DNA of 7,588 nt from Methylothermaceae bacterium. Lineage in GTDB: Bacteria; Pseudomonadota; Gammaproteobacteria; Methylococcales; Methylothermaceae. The stretch is from positions 1-7,588 of the forward strand of contig JALVSV010000035.1 of assembly GCA_027024125.1 (NCBI GenBank), given 5' to 3'. A program made the translations under genes and the position numbers. A model generated the notes under the pieces. The model searched no databases. It was not told where the DNA came from and saw only the letters and a list, made by a program, of their open reading frames with translations. Shown in pieces: positions 1 through 5,939 of the stretch (position 1 is the stretch's first letter; every line of letters starts with the position of its first letter).

Positions 1-304
1 TCGTAACACCATAATGAGCCAATGCGGAATCATTCAACAGCCTCTTGCCAAGATGCAGAAGAATCTCATCATCACCCATCGTTTCCGAGGGGGTTACCGT
101 CAAACGGTCATCCACACCAACAACCCCGGAGACCTCCAGGGCAACACAATACGCCCTGCGTTTAGCCGATATCTCCGCAACTTCCCCGCTTAAAATGATG
201 ACTCCCCCCATACTTTCAATACTGACCCGATCACGCTGGGGATTGATCCATGGATCGATTTCGAAAGCGGAACGAACGGATTTGACGAGATCATTTGGCT
301 CCAT
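1..304 (-). CDS. BON-domain protein, 3' part missing (left edge)
   Basis: The frame opens with MEPNDLVKSVRSAFEIDPWI and continues for 101 codons to the window edge without a stop. Residues about 5-71 fit one BON domain: an amphipathic helix, then strands around RVSIESMGGVIILSGEV, a helix (AKRRAYCVALEVSGVVGV) and the closing DRLTV strand. A second BON-like helix begins near residue 78 (DDEILLHLGKRLLND), so this is probably a tandem-BON protein. BON domains are known as phospholipid- or envelope-binding modules in OsmY-type proteins. No signal peptide is visible at this start, so a cytosolic or membrane-surface location is possible. The ATG at 304 is preferred because GGAGG lies 8 bases upstream; an in-frame ATG at 319 overlaps that site and is less likely. 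The gene lies 91 bases downstream of the fatty acid hydroxylase gene, with no clear terminator between them. Confidence 0.75.
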   Translation of the reverse strand, partial: MEPNDLVKSVRSAFEIDPWINPQRDRVSIESMGGVIILSGEVAEISAKRRAYCVALEVSGVVGVDDRLTVTPSETMGDDEILLHLGKRLLNDSALAHYGVT

Positions 305-395
305 ATTCCTTGCCTCCATAGCGTACGATACAGGTTGAATTGGGAATCGATATTTCAGGAAAACTTGGCTCAGGGTGGGGTCATCATGAAGACAC

Positions 396-1043
396 TCAGG
401 CCTTTCTATTGTTCATGTTTGTTCTTTCTTGATCGAAGCCGGTCCGGAAAACATGATCCCAGAGGGTTTGGCTGACACCGTATCCCAGGTTCGGATTTTG
501 ATAATGATGTTTTGCGTGATGCTTCATGAGTTTGACCAGGAACTTTTTCCTCAGGTGAAAATGATGCAGCGCGTAGTGAGTGATGTCATAACAAAGATAT
601 CCTGTGACGAAACCCACATAGAACGGCGCAACATATACACTGCCCAAGAAAGAACGAAACAGCATATAAAACAGTATTGCAAGAGGAATGCTGACACTTG
701 GGGGCATGACCAGTCTCAAAGCGTCGTTTGGATAATCATGGTGAACACCATGAAACATGAAAATGATTCTTTTTCCTATCTTGCTCCTCGGCTTAAAATG
801 AAAGACGAATCTATGCAGAATATATTCAGTCAAAGTCCAGAATAACAGTCCTGCAATCGCAAACATGATGATGTTGGGGACTCCCAGGCCCAAGACGAAA
901 TAAGAGCGATAGAAGAAGTACAGGATGACAGGTACAAAAATCCATAGCGGAACAGACCAGTGAACCTTGGTGAAGGTTTCCAGAAAATCACTTTTGAATA
1001 TCCTTGCGGATTCATTTTTGTTCGATACGTATAATTTATCCAT
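396..1043 (-). CDS. Fatty acid 2-hydroxylase-like membrane di-iron enzyme
   Basis: This 215-residue membrane protein belongs to the fatty acid hydroxylase/sterol desaturase superfamily. The histidine clusters expected to bind two irons are all present: HRFVFH (H77, H82), HGVHH (H98, H101, H102), HYALHH (H156, H160, H161) and HHAKHH (H175, H176, H179, H180). The block RLVMPP at 110-115, the late GYGVSQTLWDHVFRT (187-201) and the HGVHHDYPND context look most like fatty acid 2-hydroxylase (FA2H/Scs7 catalytic part) rather than sterol desaturases. Hydrophobic segments lie at about 31-50, 56-73, 116-132 and 138-155, with the histidines on the cytosolic side. Known family chemistry is O2-dependent hydroxylation of acyl chains; the substrate here is unknown. 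There is no fused cytochrome b5 domain, so the electron donor must be separate. GAGAGGA precedes the ATG. Two sampled 60-base lines of the gene are 42-43% G+C and one is 48%, against 53-55% in copA, so recent transfer is possible. Confidence 0.85.
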   Translation of the reverse strand: MDKLYVSNKNESARIFKSDFLETFTKVHWSVPLWIFVPVILYFFYRSYFVLGLGVPNIIMFAIAGLLFWTLTEYILHRFVFHFKPRSKIGKRIIFMFHGVHHDYPNDALRLVMPPSVSIPLAILFYMLFRSFLGSVYVAPFYVGFVTGYLCYDITHYALHHFHLRKKFLVKLMKHHAKHHYQNPNLGYGVSQTLWDHVFRTGFDQERTNMNNRKA

Positions 1044-1186
1044 ACTTCCTCTCGGTTTTCTTGTATTGAAAAGATAGTTCTATTGCAAAGGTTCCAAAAT
1101 TACCCTTATTTCACTGGGAAGTATCGATCCAAGATTTGCGATTTTCTTATTTTAGAACTTGTGACGCCAAACAAGGGTAAAGCCTC

Positions 1187-1213
1187 AACAAAAACCCGCC
1201 GTTGGGCGGGTTT
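1187..1213 (-). terminator. Rho-independent terminator after copA
   Basis: A perfect 9-bp stem (1192-1200 with 1205-1213) has a 4-base loop. On the minus strand it reads AAACCCGCC, CAAC, GGCGGGTTT and continues TTGTT. It begins 28 bases past the copA stop and its T-run is better on the minus strand, so it ends the copA transcript and separates it from the fatty acid hydroxylase gene. Confidence 0.85.
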
Positions 1214-1240
1214 GTCAAAGCATCCATGCGAACATTGCCC

Positions 1241-3493
1241 CTATAGTTTCAGATAACGCAAACGATTGGCATTGGTCACCACGGTCACGGAAGACATGGC
1301 CATCGCGGCTCCCGCTATCATGGGATTTAGAAGAATGCCGAAGAAGGGATAAAGCATCCCTGCCGCCACAGGAATAGCCGATACATTATAGATGAAAGCC
1401 CCAAGCAGGTTCTGCTTGATATTACGCACGGTCGCCCGCGATAGCTTCATGGCCTCTGGAACCTTGAGCAGCGAGCCCTGCATGATGACCACATCGCCGC
1501 TTTCAATGGCGATATCGGTACCGGTGCCGATGGCAAATCCCACATTGGCCTGAGCCAAGGCTGGTGCATCGTTGATGCCGTCTCCGACCATACCGACGAT
1601 CTCCCCTTTTGCCTGGAGCTCCCGCACCACGTTGGCCTTGTCATCGGGTAGGACCTGAGCACGCACCTGATCGATCCCCGCCTCCCGGGCGATTGCCTGG
1701 GCAGTCTTCTCGTTGTCACCGGTAACCATCCAAACCCTGACCCCCATCTCCTTGAGTTCTGAGATGGCTTGTTTGGAATCATTCTTGATGATATCTGCCA
1801 CCGAGATGATCCCAGCCACTTTTTTATCCAGCACCAGAATCATGGGCGTCTGTCCCTGCTCGGCAAAGTTATCCAGCTGATCCAGCACATCCCTGATTTC
1901 GATTCCTTCACTTTCCATCAGGGCAGCATTGCCAAATAATACCTGCTGGCCATCCATATTGGCCTTGACTCCCTTGCCTGTGACCGCCTCGAAACCAGAG
2001 ACCGGCTTCATCTCTAAACTGCGTTGTTGGGCCTCAGAGACGATGGCACCGGCCAGCGGATGTTCCGAACCTGCCTCAATGCTCGCAGCCAATTGCAGGA
2101 TCACTTCTTCCGTCCATCCGGTTCGGGGGTATATCGAAGTAACCCTGGGTTTACCCTCGGTCACCGTCCCCGTCTTGTCCAGCACCACCGTAGTGATGCG
2201 GCCAGCTGTCTGCAGCGCATCACCATTGCGAATCAGGATACCGCTCTGCGCCGCCCTTCCCACTGCCACCATGATCGATATTGGGGTGGCCAGTCCAAGG
2301 GCACAGGGACAGGCAATGACCAGCACCGTCATCGAGGTCACAAATGCGTATCCCAGAGAGGGTTCAGGACCAAAACTCCACCAGGCAAGGAAGGTCAAGG
2401 CTGCGATCCCCACGACGACGGGAACGAAGACCGCCGCGATCTGGTCCACCATACGGCCAATCGCAGGTTTGCTGCTTTGGGCCTGACGTACCGATTCGAT
2501 GATATGGGAAAGCACCGTATCCTTGCCGATATGGGTTGCCTTCATCAGGAAGGAACCACGGAGATTTACGGTACCGCCGATGACCTCGTCACCCTCGCTT
2601 TTTTCCACAGGGATGGATTCCCCGGTCAACATCGACTCATCGACGCTGGAATGACCATCGACAATCACCCCATCCACCGGGATCTTTTCCCCAGGCCTGA
2701 CCCTGATGATTTCGTCGACGCCTACCTCTTCGATGGGAACGTCGATTTCCTGACCATTACGAACCACTCTGGCAGTGCGTGGCTGCAAGCCGATCAATTT
2801 ACGGATAGCCGACGAGGCTCTGCCACGTGCCCGGGTTTCCAGGGCTCCACCCAGGGTCACAAAGGCGATGATGATGACTGCAGCCTCGAAATATGGGTGA
2901 GTGGCTTCGGGTGGCAACACTTCGGCAAAGTCGATCACGATGGTTGAATATAACCAGGCGGCACCCGTTCCCATGGCGATCAATGCATCCATATTGGCAG
3001 ATCCGCCACGCAGGGATTTCACTGCGCCACTGAAGAAATGCCCACCGGCGTAATACATCACTCCAAAAGTGATCAAAGAAACGATGGCCCAGAAATCACT
3101 GCCTTGAGGTGTCCCGATCGGTGGCCACAAGTCCAGCCAGCCCCCCACCATGAGGGGAATACCCCAGGCACCGGCAGCAGCGGATTTGCGTAGCAGGGTT
3201 TGATAGCGCTCCTCTTCCATCCGCTCCTGGGCTTCAAGGTCCTCGAAGCTTTCCATCAAGGCGGCGTCATAACCCACTTCCTGCAAAGCCTCCCGCAGCT
3301 TTGCAGGATCCACTTCCCCTTCGACCACAGCTGTATGGTCGGCGAAATTGACCACCACTGACTTGACGCCAGTCACACCCTTGATCGCATTCTCCACGGT
3401 TTTGACACAACCGGCGCAGCGCATTCCGATAATGGACAAACGGGTACTTTGTTCCTCTTCTGTTTGCGCTGACTGATCAACCGCTACCGCCAT
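1241..3493 (-). CDS. copA: Copper-translocating P1B-type ATPase (CopA)
   Basis: This is a complete 750-residue Cu(I) P-type ATPase that drives copper from the cytosol across the inner membrane. It has one N-terminal HMA domain (about 18-82) with GMRCAGC (C26, C29). Further motifs in order are TGES at 290-293 (actuator domain), the membrane CPC at C395-P396-C397, DKTGT at 439-443 with phosphorylated D439, the SEHPL motif with H478 and P479 of the nucleotide-binding domain, TGDN at 591-594, and GDGINDAP at 637-644. The penultimate helix carries Y702-N703 and the last carries M733-S734-S735, the P1B-1 signature for Cu(I)/Ag(I). Eight membrane segments are visible (four before the actuator domain, two around CPC, two at the end). 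AGAGG and AGGA lie upstream of the ATG. It stands as its own transcription unit: a 562-base gene-free stretch precedes it and a terminator follows. Length and motifs are all intact. Confidence 0.97.
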   Translation of the reverse strand: MAVAVDQSAQTEEEQSTRLSIIGMRCAGCVKTVENAIKGVTGVKSVVVNFADHTAVVEGEVDPAKLREALQEVGYDAALMESFEDLEAQERMEEERYQTLLRKSAAAGAWGIPLMVGGWLDLWPPIGTPQGSDFWAIVSLITFGVMYYAGGHFFSGAVKSLRGGSANMDALIAMGTGAAWLYSTIVIDFAEVLPPEATHPYFEAAVIIIAFVTLGGALETRARGRASSAIRKLIGLQPRTARVVRNGQEIDVPIEEVGVDEIIRVRPGEKIPVDGVIVDGHSSVDESMLTGESIPVEKSEGDEVIGGTVNLRGSFLMKATHIGKDTVLSHIIESVRQAQSSKPAIGRMVDQIAAVFVPVVVGIAALTFLAWWSFGPEPSLGYAFVTSMTVLVIACPCALGLATPISIMVAVGRAAQSGILIRNGDALQTAGRITTVVLDKTGTVTEGKPRVTSIYPRTGWTEEVILQLAASIEAGSEHPLAGAIVSEAQQRSLEMKPVSGFEAVTGKGVKANMDGQQVLFGNAALMESEGIEIRDVLDQLDNFAEQGQTPMILVLDKKVAGIISVADIIKNDSKQAISELKEMGVRVWMVTGDNEKTAQAIAREAGIDQVRAQVLPDDKANVVRELQAKGEIVGMVGDGINDAPALAQANVGFAIGTGTDIAIESGDVVIMQGSLLKVPEAMKLSRATVRNIKQNLLGAFIYNVSAIPVAAGMLYPFFGILLNPMIAGAAMAMSSVTVVTNANRLRYLKL

Positions 3494-3547
3494 GTTCCTG
3501 ACCTCTTGATCTGTATTTGCTTAACGTTTCTGCGAGTCGCTCTTTCC

Positions 3548-3590
3548 ATTATCCCCCCCACGTATGTTTTGGTATCAGACACTTTACCAA
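3548..3590 (-). promoter_or_regulatory. Candidate copA promoter and operator
   Basis: A perfect inverted repeat, TTGGTA-N10-TACCAA (3569-3590), lies 76 bases upstream of the copA ATG. On the minus strand it is followed after 15 bases by GATAAT (3548-3553), a fair -10 element; the -35 region would fall inside the repeat but has no good hexamer. A weak -35 overlapped by a dyad is typical of a regulated promoter. The sequence does not match the CueR operator (ACCTTCC-N7-GGAAGGT), so the regulator is unknown. A run of seven G on the minus strand (3553-3559) sits directly upstream of, and shares one base with, the -10 element. Confidence 0.35.
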
Positions 3591-3760
3591 TTCGGGACGG
3601 CCTGAGTGGAACTGCCAGAGAGATAAAAGACAATTGTTTCTGTGTAATCGGTGATTTTCACGCAAACGCTTGCGCAAATCAAACCGCAAGCAGGTGTAAC
3701 CAAGGTTCCATCATCGATTCAAGCGATGCAGGTGGTCTGCTTCGAAAAACGCCGTGAATA

Positions 3761-3975
3761 CTTTCTTGCTACGCAATCCTGCTGTCCAAGAAAGCCCTGC
3801 CGCAACTTCCCTGTTCGGGCGCTCGCCCGGCTGAGAAAGCTCGCTGGACTTTATGAACCACTTCCCTGTGGTTCACCCCGTTGGGGCCAGCCTGTCGGCT
3901 GTTCAAATTTGTTCCCGACAAATTTGCCGGTCCGGGTTCGCCCCTGTAGGCTCCACGCCGGCTTCCCTGCCGGCG
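3761..3975 (-). ncRNA. Hypothetical GGA-loop structured RNA (CsrB/RsmZ-like?)
   Basis: Read on the minus strand, hairpins follow one another almost without gap. They are CGCCGGC-AGGGAA-GCCGGCG (3975-3956, 7 bp), CAAATTTGT-CGGGA-ACAAATTTG (3926-3904, 9 bp), CAGCC-GACA-GGCTG (3901-3888), CCCC-AAC-GGGG (3886-3876) and TGAACCAC-AGGGAA-GTGGTTCA (3875-3854, 8 bp). Then come CGGGC-GAGC-GCCCG (3829-3816), a weak AAC-AGGGAA-GTT (3815-3804) and an outer stem CTTTCTTG/CAAGAAAG (3794-3787/3768-3761) enclosing GCA-GGAT-TGC. Five loops show GGA. CsrA/RsmA is known to bind GGA in hairpin loops, and ACAGGGAAGT at 3869-3860 is close to the preferred ACARGGAUGU. No clear promoter is seen near 4000-4050, and no classical terminator follows, only TTTTT about 11 bases past the last stem. 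Transcription is not shown by the sequence; the RNA assignment is inference. Confidence 0.25.
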
Positions 3976-3984
3976 AGGCTTTCT
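3789..3984. repeat. Palindrome-rich element with 8-bp terminal inverted repeats
   Basis: The block begins with AGAAAGCC (3789-3796) and ends with its exact reverse complement GGCTTTCT (3977-3984), enclosing about 180 bases packed with perfect short palindromes. A second near-copy of the left end, AGAAAGCTCGC at 3834-3844, can also pair with GCGAGGCTTTCT (3974-3984) with one bulge. TTCCCT recurs at 3807-3812, 3862-3867 and 3963-3968. I see no flanking direct repeat. This is the shape of a BIME-like or MITE-like repeat; copy number cannot be judged from one window. Confidence 0.45.
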
Positions 3985-4055
3985 AATCAGGCCACCTACC
4001 CCTTTGATCAATCCTTTACGGGTATCAATGACGCGGACCCGTCTTGATAGCATTT

Positions 4056-5501
4056 TCACTGACATACCTTGCATCGGGCAAGAGAGCTGGCCGAACTCCT
4101 GACCCGTCCCCGGCGAATCCAACGCCGGGATGGTACCTGCATGACCGTGCCTTTCTCTATGTCATCAACCACGACAAATTCTCCATGGAGCATGCCCATC
4201 CAACAACTCCAGGGGATTTGCCCGCTCTGTTGGGGGGTGAACTCCACAATCTGGGTGCCTGGCTTCAGCTCAATCTCAAGATTCAGCTTTGGCACCAGTA
4301 TCACCCGGTTGCATCCTGTGAGCTCCTTACCTTCGATGATCCAGCGAACAGGTACGCCCTTTTTAAGTACAAATCGATTGGGTTCATAACGCCCTGACCG
4401 AACTTCCATGCGGATTTCCTGGAAAGGACCTTGACCTGGCAATTTCTGTTTCCCGATCAATTCCTCCACCGACCTGCCACGCTTGAGCAACGCCTGGATG
4501 TCATACCCGGAACCTGTCATTGCCAAGCCGCGATTCAACATCACCAACCCCAGGCTGATGACCAAAATACCTGAAGCGTTAAGAATTTTATGCGTCATAC
4601 GATGGGAGATCAGGCTGGCCAGCAACCCAAACCCAAACATCAAGGGCAAAGTCCCAACCCCGAAAATGAACAGCAGTTTGGCACCCTCAAGGGCATCTCC
4701 GGTACCAGCCGCCATCACATACATGGCCTGCAATGGTCCACAGGCGATCATCAGTCCATTCAACAAGCCAATAATAAAAGGCTGGCTGGTTCTGTGTGTC
4801 TCTTCACGCACGAAACGTGATAGGAAACGGGGCATGGTAAAACCGATACGCACCACAGAGAACACATGCAACATGTTGAAGCCATACAGAATCAGGAAAC
4901 CACCCGCCAGAATGGCTGCTATGCCCCGCATGGTAGGAGTGAAACTGACGATGGCACCGAGCAGGCCAAAACCTGCCCCGATCACCGTATAGGACAAAAG
5001 CTTGCCGATCCCGTACTGGAAGTGCAACCAGTAGGTATTGGCGGTCACCTGGGCTTCACGGGCGGTATAGCTGACCACGAAACCACCGCACATTCCCACA
5101 CAATGGAAGCCGGTCAGCAGCCCCACGATCAGTACTGCCCAATAACCCATGTGAACATGCAGATCAGGCAAGTGGAAGCGGTCAATCAGGTGGGTACCGC
5201 CATACAGAATCAACAGGATACCCCCCACACCCAGAAGAACACCCAGCAGGCGGTTGAACATCTGCTTTCTTTGGGCCGCCCTGTCTATGAGGGCGCAGTG
5301 ATATCCTTTCGCCTCAACCACATCAAAGATCTTGGCCAGTGGGATGACAGATGGATCGAAAGTCACCTGGACGACTTGGGAAGCGAAATTGGAGCGGACC
5401 TTCAACACTCCAGGCAGCTTACTCAGTGCCAGCTCGATCACTTTTTCGCAGCTGGAACAGTGCATGCCCTGTGCACGGAATGTCACCTGACGCTTTGTCA
5501 T
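4056..5501 (-). CDS. HMA - TauE/SafE (UreH-like) - cupredoxin fusion protein
   Basis: The protein has 481 residues in three parts. Residues 1-72 are an HMA domain with GMHCSSC (C15, C18). Residues about 84-323 form the sulfite exporter TauE/SafE family unit (UreH/DsbD-like transmembrane domain), with HCVGMCGG (133-140) in the second helix and C254 in MIACGPLQAM. Residues about 362-446 form a cupredoxin-like domain with C397 and a late cluster C433, M435, M437, H439 as likely copper ligands. I count seven membrane segments (about 85-103, 119-141, 164-188, 191-213, 241-265, 272-297, 305-323), which would put the HMA domain in the cytosol and the cupredoxin outside. This architecture is seen beside copper and cytochrome oxidase assembly genes; actual sulfite export is not implied. 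The family name is general and the transported species is inferred to be copper. The tail 447-481 lies beyond the cupredoxin fold. No strong Shine-Dalgarno precedes the ATG at 5501, but the HMA motif position supports this start. Confidence 0.88.
   Translation of the reverse strand: MTKRQVTFRAQGMHCSSCEKVIELALSKLPGVLKVRSNFASQVVQVTFDPSVIPLAKIFDVVEAKGYHCALIDRAAQRKQMFNRLLGVLLGVGGILLILYGGTHLIDRFHLPDLHVHMGYWAVLIVGLLTGFHCVGMCGGFVVSYTAREAQVTANTYWLHFQYGIGKLLSYTVIGAGFGLLGAIVSFTPTMRGIAAILAGGFLILYGFNMLHVFSVVRIGFTMPRFLSRFVREETHRTSQPFIIGLLNGLMIACGPLQAMYVMAAGTGDALEGAKLLFIFGVGTLPLMFGFGLLASLISHRMTHKILNASGILVISLGLVMLNRGLAMTGSGYDIQALLKRGRSVEELIGKQKLPGQGPFQEIRMEVRSGRYEPNRFVLKKGVPVRWIIEGKELTGCNRVILVPKLNLEIELKPGTQIVEFTPQQSGQIPWSCWMGMLHGEFVVVDDIEKGTVMQVPSRRWIRRGRVRSSASSLARCKVCQ
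4109..4129. repeat. 7-bp inverted repeat within the 3' end of the fusion gene
   Basis: CCCGGCG (4109-4115) and CGCCGGG (4123-4129) pair perfectly around a 7-base loop. It lies inside the codons of residues about 457-465 of the HMA-TauE-cupredoxin protein, in a tail not needed for the cupredoxin fold. No T-run follows, so it is not a normal terminator. Confidence 0.6.
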
Positions 5502-5537
5502 AAACTAATTATCTGGTTCTTTGTGATATTTATTGGA

Positions 5538-5589
5538 CGAATACATCATGAATAAAGTGCCATCAAGCTGAAACAACTAGACAATTATA
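5538..5589 (-). promoter_or_regulatory. Candidate promoter(s) of the HMA-TauE-cupredoxin gene
   Basis: The 100 bases between the chaperone terminator and the ATG at 5501 are AT-rich. On the minus strand TTGATG (5566-5561), 17 bases and TATTCG (5543-5538) make a modest sigma-70 promoter. A perfect TATAAT (5589-5584) lies farther upstream but has no matching -35 at 16-18 bases, so it would need an activator. Neither a CueR dyad nor an FNR box is seen. Confidence 0.3.
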
Positions 5590-5593
5590 AGGA

Positions 5594-5640
5594 CCACAAC
5601 AAACCGCCCGATGCGGCATTTTGTCGCATCGGGCGGTTGT
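5594..5640 (-). terminator. Rho-independent terminator after the copper chaperone gene
   Basis: A perfect 14-bp stem (5602-5615 with 5625-5638) closes a 9-base loop. On the minus strand the G+C-rich stem ends in GGGCGGTT and runs into TGTTGTGG. It lies 23 bases past the chaperone stop at 5661, so it ends the phosphatase-chaperone transcript and isolates the next gene. Confidence 0.85.
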
Positions 5641-5660
5641 CAATGCGGTGGAAATCGTAT

Positions 5661-5939
5661 TTAGCTCTTGAAGAACTGTAACAGGGTGTCGATGAACTCT
5701 TTGAATTTATCGAGCAACGACTGTTGCCCGAACCCTTCCACCTTGAACCCCTGATCCACGATAGTCTGCTTTAATGTATCCAGAGAAACCTTGTTCTCAT
5801 CATATTCGATCTCGACGGTCTTGGCTTCGTGATCGGCCTTCACTGACACCACGCCCTCCTTTTCCATCAGGGCATCGTGAATCAGGTTCTCACAAGCATC
5901 ACATTTCATTCCGCTGACAGGTAGATTTACCGTTGTCAT
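5661..5939 (-). CDS. Small HMA-domain copper chaperone (CopZ-like)
   Basis: This is a 92-residue cytosolic protein. Residues 3-68 form one HMA (ferredoxin-like) domain with GMKCDAC (C13, C16) in the first loop; the two cysteines bind Cu(I) in this family. Residues 72-91 add an extension (LLDKFKEFIDTLLQFF) with alternating hydrophobic and charged residues that should form an amphipathic helix; simple CopZ/Atx1 proteins of about 65-70 residues lack it. The ATG at 5939 is chosen because GGAGGAG lies just upstream. The open frame continues to 6047, but residues before this start do not resemble an HMA protein and lie within the phosphatase gene. It overlaps the end of the PAS-PP2C gene by 41 bases in another frame, which suggests co-transcription and translational coupling. 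Its partners are probably the HMA domains of the two downstream membrane proteins. Confidence 0.88.
   Translation of the reverse strand: MTTVNLPVSGMKCDACENLIHDALMEKEGVVSVKADHEAKTVEIEYDENKVSLDTLKQTIVDQGFKVEGFGQQSLLDKFKEFIDTLLQFFKS

Larger units (their letters stand above)
3494..4055. other. Gene-free, hairpin-rich intergenic region
   Basis: This stretch between copA and the HMA-TauE-cupredoxin gene has open frames on both strands, but none has a ribosome binding site plus a recognisable protein. Frames near 3506-3757 and 3651-3986 (+) and 3769-4122 (-) run through the hairpins, and the last overlaps the neighbouring CDS. The part from 3494 to 3600 looks like the copA promoter and leader. From 3660 to 4050 it holds many short inverted repeats, listed separately, including GCTTGCG/CGCAAGC at 3668-3674/3685-3691, CATCG/CGATG at 3712-3728 and ACGGGT/ACCCGT at 4018-4023/4037-4042. 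It could be a structured RNA, an interspersed repeat, or both. Confidence 0.7.

Noticed and set aside
429..845. 138-codon plus-strand frame opposite the hydroxylase gene
   Set aside because: The minus-strand frame has all catalytic histidines; the plus frame has no family features.
1929..2947. Long plus-strand open frames opposite copA
   Set aside because: They are antisense to an intact, motif-complete ATPase gene and encode no recognisable protein.
3506..3757. Plus-strand open frame of 83 codons upstream of copA
   Set aside because: It lies antisense to the copA promoter region, has no recognisable domain and no credible ribosome binding site.
3816..3829. Rho-independent terminator for the HMA-TauE-cupredoxin gene among the hairpins
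   Set aside because: None of the G+C-rich stems between 3760 and 4050 is directly followed by a T-run on the minus strand.
3789..3984. CRISPR array
   Set aside because: The repeated hexamers are short, stems differ from one hairpin to the next, and there is no regular repeat-spacer period or cas gene.
3651..3986. Plus-strand open frame of 111 codons in the same region
   Set aside because: It runs through the chain of hairpins and has no protein-like composition; best explained by the repeat structure.
4004..4028. FNR/Anr box suggested by TTGATCAA and TATCAA
   Set aside because: The required TTGAT-N4-ATCAA spacing is absent.
3769..4122. 117-codon minus-strand open frame through the hairpin region
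   Set aside because: It overlaps the end of the HMA-TauE-cupredoxin gene by 67 bases, is Arg/Gly-rich low-complexity sequence produced by palindromes, and shows no known domain.
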